A stretch of DNA of 11,400 nt from Avoscillospira sp045589035 (GTDB lineage Bacteria > Bacillota > Clostridia > Oscillospirales > Oscillospiraceae): positions 1-11,400 of the forward strand of contig JAZNFJ010000015.1 in the NCBI GenBank assembly GCA_045589035.1, read 5' to 3'. The translations under genes were made by a program, and so were the position numbers. Below are positions 7,344 through 11,400 of the stretch, one piece after another (position 1 is the stretch's first letter; every line of letters begins with the position of its first letter). The notes beneath the pieces were generated by a model, which ran no database searches, was not told the DNA's origin, and saw only the letters and a program-made list of their open reading frames with translations.

Positions 7344-8960
7344 ATGAAAGAAAACGGAAAGTCTTTCCAGAAGCAGTCCTTTTTACAGGGCGCGGCTGTT
7401 CTGGCAGCTGCTACGGCTATTGTGAAGATCATCGGTGCGATCTACAAGATCCCCATGCAGTCTGTCATCGGGCAGGCTGGCTTCGGCTACTTCAACACGG
7501 CCTATCAGATTTATGATGTGCTTCTGATGATCTCCACGGCAGGTCTGCCGGTGGCTATGAGCCGCATGATCTCTGAAGCCCAGGCTCTGGATAACCCCAA
7601 TCAGATTCGGAAAATCTTCTCTACGGCACTGCGTGTATTTCTGACCATCGGCACTTTGGGTATGCTGCTGATGGTGCTGTTCTCCCGCCAACTGTCCACA
7701 TTGATCGTTGGTCACGACAGAAGCTGGGCTTCCATTACGGCCCTTGGCCCTGCGGTGCTGTTTATCTGCATCATTTCCGCCTTCCGCGGCTTCTTCCAGG
7801 GTCAGAGCAATATGACCCCCACCTCGGTCAGTCAGGTCTTTGAGGCGCTCTGCAAACTGGTCATCGGACTGGGTGCGGCATGGCTCATTATGAGAACCAC
7901 CAAGGATGAAACCCTTGGTGCCGGCGGTGCCATCATCGGTGTGACCATTGGCTGTGTGGTGTCTGCGGTCTATCTCTATGCCTGTTATCGCAAGGCAGCG
8001 AAGGAACTGCCCCTTGGCGGTGAAGCCAAGACCACCGGTCAAACCATGCGGACACTCCTCGCTATTGCTGTGCCCATTACCATCGGCTCTGCCGGTCTGC
8101 AGATGATCAATCTGGTGGATACCATGGTCTATATGCGCCGTCTGGTGGGTGCTGCCGGTGTGGAAAGCCTCCGCGCCGATGAACTGAAGGGCATTTACGA
8201 CTTCTGCCGGACGATCTTCAATCTGCCCTGTGCCTTTATCACCCCCATTGTGGTGGCGATCATTCCCTCCATCACGGAGCATCTGACCAAGAAAAATGAG
8301 AAGGGCATCCGTATGGTGGAAGGCTCCGCTCTGCGTATCACCGGTCTCATTGCCGCCCCTTGTGCATTTGGTTTGCTGAGCCTGTCCAAGCCCATTGTGG
8401 ATCTGCTGACTTCTGACAGCAAGTATACGGCTGTGGATCTGGAGATCGGCGGCATCATTCTGGCAATTCTTGGTCTGACCGTCATCTTTAATTCTCTGAT
8501 CCTTGTGACCAACGCGGTCATGCAGGCCCATGGCGATGTGACGACCCCTGTGGCAAACATGATCGCCGGCGGCGTCATCAAGGTCATCATCAACTTCATT
8601 CTGGTGGGAATTCCCAGCCTGAACATTGTCGGTGCTGCTATTGGTACGCTGGTCTGTTACCTGTGTATCATTGTGCTCAATGTCATTGCCATGGTGCGGA
8701 AAAAGACGGTGGAAGCCCGATCTTTCCTTGGCCTGGGCAAGCCGCTGCTGGCCGGTGTCCTTATGGGCGCGGTGGCATTTATGGCCAATGGCTTCCTCAC
8801 TGTGTATCTGGGCAATTCCCTGGGGTGCCTTGTGAGCATCGCGCTGGCTGCGCTGGTCTATGTGATCTTGGTCTTTGTTTTGAAGATTATCACCTATGAT
8901 GACTGTATGCTGCTGCCCGGTGGGGAAAAAATTGCTAAAATTCTGCGAGTTTCCCGCTAA
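7344..8960 (+). CDS. spoVB: SpoVB/YabM-like polysaccharide or lipid-linked precursor flippase
   Basis: This 538-residue membrane protein belongs to the MVF/polysaccharide-exporter branch of the MOP superfamily (MurJ, SpoVB, YtgP, YabM). The N-terminus KQSFLQGAAVL, then IVKIIGAIYKIP and STAGLPVAMSR, is the SpoVB-type signature. Hydrophobic segments recur along the whole protein, for example at about 13-35, 55-75 and 91-113, consistent with the usual 14 helices. A short basic cytoplasmic tail ends it. The family moves lipid-linked sugars across the membrane; the substrate here is unknown. An in-frame ATG lies upstream at 7302. I chose the ATG at 7344 because it follows TAAGGAGG (7325-7332) and restores the family N-terminus. 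The position before mazG-hup-rqcP matches B. subtilis yabM rather than spoVB, so the symbol is by similarity only and does not prove a sporulation role. Confidence 0.9.
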   Translation: MKENGKSFQKQSFLQGAAVLAAATAIVKIIGAIYKIPMQSVIGQAGFGYFNTAYQIYDVLLMISTAGLPVAMSRMISEAQALDNPNQIRKIFSTALRVFLTIGTLGMLLMVLFSRQLSTLIVGHDRSWASITALGPAVLFICIISAFRGFFQGQSNMTPTSVSQVFEALCKLVIGLGAAWLIMRTTKDETLGAGGAIIGVTIGCVVSAVYLYACYRKAAKELPLGGEAKTTGQTMRTLLAIAVPITIGSAGLQMINLVDTMVYMRRLVGAAGVESLRADELKGIYDFCRTIFNLPCAFITPIVVAIIPSITEHLTKKNEKGIRMVEGSALRITGLIAAPCAFGLLSLSKPIVDLLTSDSKYTAVDLEIGGIILAILGLTVIFNSLILVTNAVMQAHGDVTTPVANMIAGGVIKVIINFILVGIPSLNIVGAAIGTLVCYLCIIVLNVIAMVRKKTVEARSFLGLGKPLLAGVLMGAVAFMANGFLTVYLGNSLGCLVSIALAALVYVILVFVLKIITYDDCMLLPGGEKIAKILRVSR

Positions 8961-8985
8961 AACCCCTTGCGAAAGTGTGAAAGAT

Positions 8986-9759
8986 ATGATAAATTTTATT
9001 AGTAAAGACCGTTATGACTTCCAAGACTTTGTGGAAATTGTCAAACTGCTCCGTTCTCCCGAGGGCTGCCCCTGGGACAGAGTCCAGACCCATCAGTCCA
9101 TCCGCCGGAACTTTCTGGAGGAGGTCTATGAGTGCTGTGAGGCTCTGGATAACGACGATATGGAGCTGATGAAGGAAGAACTCGGTGATGTGATGATGCA
9201 GGTCATCTTCCATGCCGGGATCGAGGAAGACCGGGGACGCTTCAATCTGGACGATGTCTGCGATCATGCGTGCAAGAAACTGGTGTTCCGCCACCCCAAT
9301 GTCTTTGGCCCCAAGACCGAACAGACCTGGGACGATATGAAGGCATTGGAAAAAGGTCAGACCACCCATGCTGCCACCCTGGATGCGGTGGCAAGGTCTT
9401 TGCCTGCCTTGTGGAGAGCTGAAAAGCTCATGAAGAAGGCAGAGAAAGCAGGCTTCCGCTGGCAGAGCGCCGAAGATGCGCTGGATAAGCTGGAAGAGGA
9501 AGTCAGGGAACTGCGTGAAGCCACTGCTGCCGGTGAGAATGTGGCAGAGGAACTGGGCGATGTGCTGTTTGCAGCCGTCTGCGCCGGTGCTATGGCAGAG
9601 CAGGATCCCGAAATGGCACTGCACAGTGCCTGTGAAAAGTTCATTCGGCGGTTTACCGCCATGGAGCAGGCGGCGAGGGCCCAATGTCGCTGTCTGGAAA
9701 ATTGCGACCCGGAAGAGCAGATTTCTCTTTGGAATGCTGTGAAAGCTGAGGAAGCATAA
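8986..9759 (+). CDS. mazG: Nucleoside triphosphate pyrophosphohydrolase MazG
   Basis: The 257-residue product has the two tandem MazG domains of E. coli MazG (263 residues). The first has GCPWDRVQTH at 27-36, E45-E-x-x-E49 (EEVYE) and E64-E-x-x-D68 (EELGD), the Mg-binding set. The second repeats the pattern with EEEVRE and EELGD about 130 residues later. MazG hydrolyses NTPs and dNTPs to NMP plus pyrophosphate, and in E. coli lowers (p)ppGpp. The frame is open upstream to an ATG at 8896 inside spoVB. The ATG at 8986 gives the family N-terminus (DRYDFQDFVEIVKLLR) and lies 25 bases past the spoVB stop, though its ribosome binding site is poor (GTGAAAG), so the start is less certain than the gene. 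The B. subtilis counterpart YabN carries an extra N-terminal methylase domain that is absent here. Confidence 0.93.
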   Translation: MINFISKDRYDFQDFVEIVKLLRSPEGCPWDRVQTHQSIRRNFLEEVYECCEALDNDDMELMKEELGDVMMQVIFHAGIEEDRGRFNLDDVCDHACKKLVFRHPNVFGPKTEQTWDDMKALEKGQTTHAATLDAVARSLPALWRAEKLMKKAEKAGFRWQSAEDALDKLEEEVRELREATAAGENVAEELGDVLFAAVCAGAMAEQDPEMALHSACEKFIRRFTAMEQAARAQCRCLENCDPEEQISLWNAVKAEEA

Positions 9760-9816
9760 ACCAAGGTAATTGGGAAAAAATTAAAAATAGATTGAAAAAT
9801 CGGAAAGAGGAACATT
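9760..9816 (+). promoter_or_regulatory. AT-rich leader before hup, possible promoter region
   Basis: This 57-base gap is strikingly A-rich against the GC-rich genes around it, as expected for a promoter or an unstructured leader of a highly expressed gene. TTGGGA at 9770-9775 could be a weak -35 box, but no convincing TATAAT-like box lies 16-18 bases downstream, so no promoter is assigned. GGAAAGAGG at 9802-9810 is the ribosome binding site, ending 6 bases before the hup ATG. Confidence 0.35.
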
Positions 9817-10092
9817 ATGAACAAGACTGAACTGATCGCAGCAATCGCTAACAAGGCTGGCCTGTCCAAGAAGGACGCTGAGAAGGCTCTGAACGCTACC
9901 CTGGATACCGTTGCCGATGCTCTGGCAGCCGGTGACAAGGTGCAGCTGGTTGGCTTCGGCGGCTTCGAAACCAAGAAGCGTGAAGCTCGCATGGGCCGTA
10001 ACCCCAAGACCCGCGAAGCTATCGAGATCCCCGCTTCCTGCGTGCCCGTTTTCAAGGCTGGCAAGGCTCTGAAGGATAAGGTTGCGAAGTAA
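9817..10092 (+). CDS. hup: HU-family nucleoid DNA-binding protein
   Basis: The 91-residue protein has standard HU length and is recognisable throughout. It has an N-terminal helical dimerisation half (MNKTELIAAIANKAGLSKKD). The beta-arm signature GFGGFETKKREARMGRNPKT is at 46-65, with the DNA-intercalating proline P63 in the arm tip region RNPKT. It ends with IPASCVPVFKAGKALKD. The residue before VPVFKAGK is Cys75, where lysine is common. HU bends and compacts DNA as a homodimer. Codon use is much more restricted than in neighbours (almost only GCT, AAG, CTG, GGC and ACC), a mark of very high expression. Together with the A-rich leader this suggests extra transcription beyond the operon. The mazG-hup-rqcP order is common in Clostridia. 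Confidence 0.98.
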   Translation: MNKTELIAAIANKAGLSKKDAEKALNATLDTVADALAAGDKVQLVGFGGFETKKREARMGRNPKTREAIEIPASCVPVFKAGKALKDKVAK

Positions 10093-10096
10093 TTAA

Positions 10097-10342
10097 ATGC
10101 GCCTGGATAAATTCCTCAAAGTGTCCCGGCTCATCAAGCGCCGCACCGTTGCCAATGAGGCCTGCGACAATGCCCGTGTGACGGTCAACGGTCGTCCCGC
10201 CAAAGCATCCTACGATGTGAAGGTGGGGGACAAGCTGCAGATCCAGTTCGGCGCCAAGACGCTGGCTGTGGAAGTACTGCAGGTGGCGGATAATGTCCGC
10301 AAGGACGATGCCGTGGGCATGTACCGGGAAATCACAGAGTAA
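10097..10342 (+). CDS. rqcP: S4-domain ribosome quality-control factor RqcP (YabO/Hsp15 family)
   Basis: The 81-residue protein is essentially one S4 RNA-binding domain. MRLDKFLKVSRLIKRRTVAN at 1-20 is the conserved basic helix pair, followed by ARVTVNGRPAK and the strand VKVGDKLQIQF. Length and sequence fit YabO/RqcP, the Firmicute homologue of E. coli Hsp15. RqcP binds stalled 50S-peptidyl-tRNA complexes and works with RqcH in adding alanine tails to stuck nascent chains. The start is 4 bases after the hup stop. The purine-rich end of hup (AAGGATAAGG, from about 10073) is the only candidate ribosome binding site, so coupled translation is likely. In B. subtilis and many Clostridia yabP, yabQ and divIC follow this gene; here a strong terminator begins inside its stop codon instead. 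Confidence 0.95.
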   Translation: MRLDKFLKVSRLIKRRTVANEACDNARVTVNGRPAKASYDVKVGDKLQIQFGAKTLAVEVLQVADNVRKDDAVGMYREITE

Positions 10343-10377
10343 AACAAGCAGCACCGCTGAGCGGTGCTGCTTGTTTT
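10341..10377 (+). terminator. Intrinsic terminator after rqcP
   Basis: A perfect 17-bp stem (10341-10357 pairing with 10361-10377) with a TGA loop has a core of GCAGCACCGC/GCGGTGCTGC and ends in a T-run (GTTTTTAT). Its A-rich foot overlaps the rqcP stop codon (10340-10342). The A-run on the 5' side gives it terminator form on the other strand too. It closes the long plus-strand operon. Confidence 0.95.
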
Positions 10378-10387
10378 TATGACAAAA

Positions 10388-10424
10388 ACACCTCCATCGG
10401 CATAAGATGTGCTGACGGAGGTGT
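10388..10424 (+). promoter_or_regulatory. Hairpin masking the ribosome binding site of the ferritin-like gene
   Basis: Arm ACACCTCC (10388-10395) pairs perfectly with GGAGGTGT (10417-10424). After one A-C mismatch the stem continues for 7 more pairs, two of them G-U (10397-10403 with 10409-10415), leaving a 5-base loop. The 3' arm contains GGAGGTG, which ends 8 bases before the ATG at 10432 and is the only good Shine-Dalgarno of the next gene. The 5' arm CACCTCC equals the anti-Shine-Dalgarno core of 16S rRNA. It therefore looks like a translational gate. Read on the minus strand the stem is followed by TTTTGTC, so a weak minus-strand terminator is the alternative. Confidence 0.65.
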
Positions 10425-10431
10425 CTGCACT

Positions 10432-10914
10432 ATGATGAATCAAAAACGGGAGGCAGAGGTCTGGAGCCGCGTGATGGCAGCATCCGCCGATGCTCCCTGC
10501 TGTGCCCCCAAAAAAGAAAAGGTGACCATCACCTGTCAGCAGGTTATGGAACTGCTGGAGGGGGAACTGATGGATGCCTGTACTTACCGCACTTTGGCTA
10601 TGCGGGTGAAAAAGAGCATCCGGGAACCCCTTTTGTGTCTGTACCGGGATGAAATGCGCCATTACCGCAAGCTGGAGGCGGTCTACTACCTGATGACTGG
10701 GAAGCGGCCCTGTCCCGACCGGCCTAAGGCCCCCTGTGTGGCTTGCACCAATGAGGAATTGCGCAAGCGGTATGAAGGAGAAGTGGAGGGTGCTGCGGTC
10801 TATCACGGACTGGCAGAATGCGCCGGGTCTTTTGCCCCGGTGTTCCATTGTCTTGGCTGTGAAGAAGAGCGCCATGCCCAGACCATTCTGAACTTGCTGC
10901 AGAAGTGCCTATAA
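10432..10914 (+). CDS. Cysteine-rich ferritin-like di-iron family protein
   Basis: This 160-residue protein is not a family I can name. It shows the di-iron ligand pattern of a four-helix ferritin-like bundle: E45 (GELMDACTY), E74-x-x-H77 (EMRH), E117 (GEVEGAAVY) and E145-x-x-H148 (EERH). The two G-E-x3-A-x2-Y helices and two E-x-x-H helices suggest an internal duplication, as in rubrerythrin-type bundles. It also has 12 cysteines, including CC at 23-24, CVAC at 102-105 and CLGC at 140-143. There is no rubredoxin domain and no signal peptide. By fold it may handle iron, peroxide or oxygen, but the substrate is unknown. Two consecutive ATGs (10432, 10435) are possible; the first is 8 bases from GGAGGTG, which lies in a hairpin. 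Little room exists for a promoter between the rqcP terminator and this gene. Similarity to DUF-type ferritin-like or spore-coat manganese catalase relatives is possible. Confidence 0.85.
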   Translation: MMNQKREAEVWSRVMAASADAPCCAPKKEKVTITCQQVMELLEGELMDACTYRTLAMRVKKSIREPLLCLYRDEMRHYRKLEAVYYLMTGKRPCPDRPKAPCVACTNEELRKRYEGEVEGAAVYHGLAECAGSFAPVFHCLGCEEERHAQTILNLLQKCL

Positions 10915-10917
10915 AAA

Positions 10918-10937
10918 GCCTCCCCTTGAGGGGAGGT
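10918..10937. repeat. GC-rich palindrome after the ferritin-like gene
   Basis: CCTCCCC (10919-10925) and GGGGAGG (10930-10936) form a perfect 7-bp stem with a TTGA loop, extendable by one G-T pair. It begins 4 bases after the stop codon and is preceded by an A-run but not followed by a T-run, so it is not a convincing plus-strand terminator. The following GTGCCGAGTGCAACGAGGCG looks like the body of a dispersed intergenic repeat, which cannot be confirmed from one copy. Confidence 0.6.
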
Positions 10938-10965
10938 GCCGAGTGCAACGAGGCGGAGAGGTATG

Positions 10966-10990
10966 TGAAATCCACCATTGGTGGATTTCA
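10966..10990. repeat. Perfect 11-bp inverted repeat
   Basis: TGAAATCCACC (10966-10976) and GGTGGATTTCA (10980-10990) pair perfectly around an ATT loop. It lacks a T-run on the plus strand. It is part of the palindrome cluster that fills the gap between the ferritin-like gene and uvrB. Confidence 0.85.
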
Positions 10991-11001
10991 GCCTCCGGCG
11001 G

Positions 11002-11033
11002 CCAATACTTTTGTCATGCCACAAAAGTATTGG
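11002..11033. repeat. Perfect 13-bp inverted repeat
   Basis: CCAATACTTTTGT (11002-11014) and ACAAAAGTATTGG (11021-11033) pair perfectly around a CATGCC loop. The stem is AT-rich, unlike a terminator, and resembles an operator or a mobile-element end more than a transcription stop. The function is unknown. Confidence 0.85.
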
Positions 11034-11045
11034 ATGAAAAAGGCA

Positions 11046-11137
11046 CATGGGGGGAGCGCGTTGCCCGGATTTTGTGATCGTTTCTGCTTATGTAATCGTT
11101 CCATTTTGTATCACAAAATAGCCACTCTCCCCCCATG
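11046..11137. repeat. Nested inverted repeats, 92-base element
   Basis: The outer arms CATGGGGGGAG (11046-11056) and CTCCCCCCATG (11127-11137) pair over 11 bp. Inside them ATTTTGTGAT (11069-11078) and ATCACAAAAT (11110-11119) pair over 10 bp, leaving a 31-base centre with ATCGTT twice. The two stems share one axis, so the whole can fold into one long hairpin in DNA or RNA. No coding potential is evident. A MITE-like or BIME-like repeat unit is possible. Confidence 0.75.
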
Positions 11138-11186
11138 GCCCCCCTCCCGGCTCCTTGTCGTTCCGCTGGGTTGTGGTCGATAAAAT

Positions 11187-11226
11187 CAAAACGCACTGCC
11201 AAGGGTTGTTTGGCAGTGCGTTTTAT
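11187..11226. terminator. Bidirectional terminator between the ferritin-like gene and uvrB
   Basis: AAAACGCACTGCCAA (11188-11202) pairs perfectly with TTGGCAGTGCGTTTT (11210-11224), giving 15 bp around a 7-base loop. The plus strand ends in GTTTTAT and the minus strand in GTTTTGATTTTA. It therefore suits both convergent transcripts. It begins about 24 bases past the uvrB stop and is most likely that gene's terminator. Confidence 0.9.
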
Positions 11227-11247
11227 GTCTGTCATTGCGGGGCTTTC

Positions 11248-11400
11248 TTATTTTCTCAACTCGATGATCTGATCTCTCAGAACAGCGGCGTATTCGTATT
11301 CCATCATCTTGGCGGCTTCGCGCATGGCCTTTTCCAGACGGGCGATCTCCTTGTCCTTCTCGGCTCTGGTCATCTTCACACCGGATTTGCCGGTGGTATC
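11248..11400 (-). CDS. uvrB: Excinuclease ABC subunit B (UvrB), C-terminal end
   Basis: The minus-strand frame is open from the window edge at 11400 to the stop at 11248-11250 and encodes the last 50 residues of a longer protein. DTTGKSGVKMTRAEKDKEI leads into a UVR motif, with REAAKMMEYEYAAVLRDQI matching the helix-loop-helix by which UvrB contacts UvrC. The end IIELRK is typical of UvrB. UvrC also has a UVR motif but internally rather than at the C-terminus, and ClpC-type UVR motifs differ in context, so UvrB is the best call. UvrB is the damage-verifying helicase of nucleotide excision repair. The gene converges on the plus-strand genes, and the 15-bp terminator lies just beyond its stop. 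Confidence 0.92.
   Translation of the reverse strand, partial: DTTGKSGVKMTRAEKDKEIARLEKAMREAAKMMEYEYAAVLRDQIIELRK

Larger units (their letters stand above)
10915..11247. other. Non-coding convergent intergenic region
   Basis: These 333 bases separate the plus-strand ferritin-like gene from minus-strand uvrB. Short open frames cross it (for example 10905-11183 plus), but they run through the palindromes, lack ribosome binding sites and encode nothing recognisable. The content is four hairpins or inverted repeats, an otherwise featureless stretch at about 11138-11187, and the terminator at 11188-11224. Confidence 0.8.

Noticed and set aside
5927..7432. 501-codon open frame on the minus strand across hemZ end, amidohydrolase and flippase start
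   Set aside because: It lies fully antisense to genes with clear motifs, and its translation is rich in His, Gln and Cys with no recognisable domain. Long antisense frames are expected where sense codons are strongly C/G-ending.
7383..8531. 382-codon minus-strand open frame opposite the flippase
   Set aside because: Its translation is hydrophilic and low-complexity (His/Gln/Asp/Gly), the mirror of hydrophobic membrane codons, with no motif or plausible start signal.
8896..8985. Upstream ATG for mazG at 8896
   Set aside because: It would overlap the flippase by 65 bases, and the extra 30 residues resemble no MazG N-terminus.
10388..10424. Second plus-strand terminator after rqcP
   Set aside because: The stem is not followed by a T-run on the plus strand. 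Its 3' arm holds the Shine-Dalgarno of the next gene, so a regulatory hairpin fits better.
10905..11183. 92-codon open frame in the intergenic region
   Set aside because: It starts inside the ferritin-like gene, runs through palindromes, and has no ribosome binding site or known similarity.
10915..11247. CRISPR array, tRNA or sRNA gene in the intergenic region
   Set aside because: The repeats are inverted, not regularly spaced direct repeats. No cloverleaf or conserved tRNA loops are visible, and no promoter supports an sRNA.

Overview
This window is a chromosomal housekeeping stretch from a Clostridia-type Firmicute, most likely an Oscillospiraceae/Ruminococcaceae gut bacterium. The evidence is moderately high GC with strongly C/G-ending codons, and two gene strings typical of Firmicutes: recJ-relA-dtd-hemZ, and SpoVB-like flippase-mazG-hup-rqcP (the yabM-yabN-yabO neighbourhood). 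The genus cannot be fixed from the sequence alone.

Layout. Positions 1-10342 hold ten tightly packed plus-strand genes: recJ (3' part only), relA, dtd, a metallo-beta-lactamase-fold hydrolase, hemZ, an amidohydrolase-family protein, a SpoVB-like flippase, mazG, hup (HU) and rqcP. Spacing ranges from a 4-base ATGA overlap to a few tens of bases, so this looks like one or two long transcription units. A perfect 17-bp intrinsic terminator that starts inside the rqcP stop codon closes the run. A second hairpin follows, and its 3' arm contains the Shine-Dalgarno sequence of the next gene, a 160-residue cysteine-rich ferritin-like protein. About 330 bases of non-coding sequence then hold several perfect or nested palindromes and a bidirectional terminator. 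The window ends with the last 50 codons of uvrB on the minus strand.

How the genes work together. Most products are information-processing or quality-control functions: RecJ and UvrB (DNA repair), Rel ((p)ppGpp), Dtd (removal of D-amino acids from tRNA), MazG (NTP clean-up), RqcP (stalled-ribosome rescue) and HU (nucleoid). HemZ and the flippase are conserved neighbours. The amidohydrolase is the outlier, because it keeps the fold signatures of MTA/SAH deaminases but has lost three active-site residues.

No previously undescribed multigene system is evident. The points most worth a second look are the apparent amidohydrolase pseudoenzyme, the hairpin masking the ribosome binding site of the ferritin-like gene, the cysteine-rich ferritin-like protein itself, the composite palindromic element at 10918-11137, and the absence of yabP/yabQ/divIC after rqcP.
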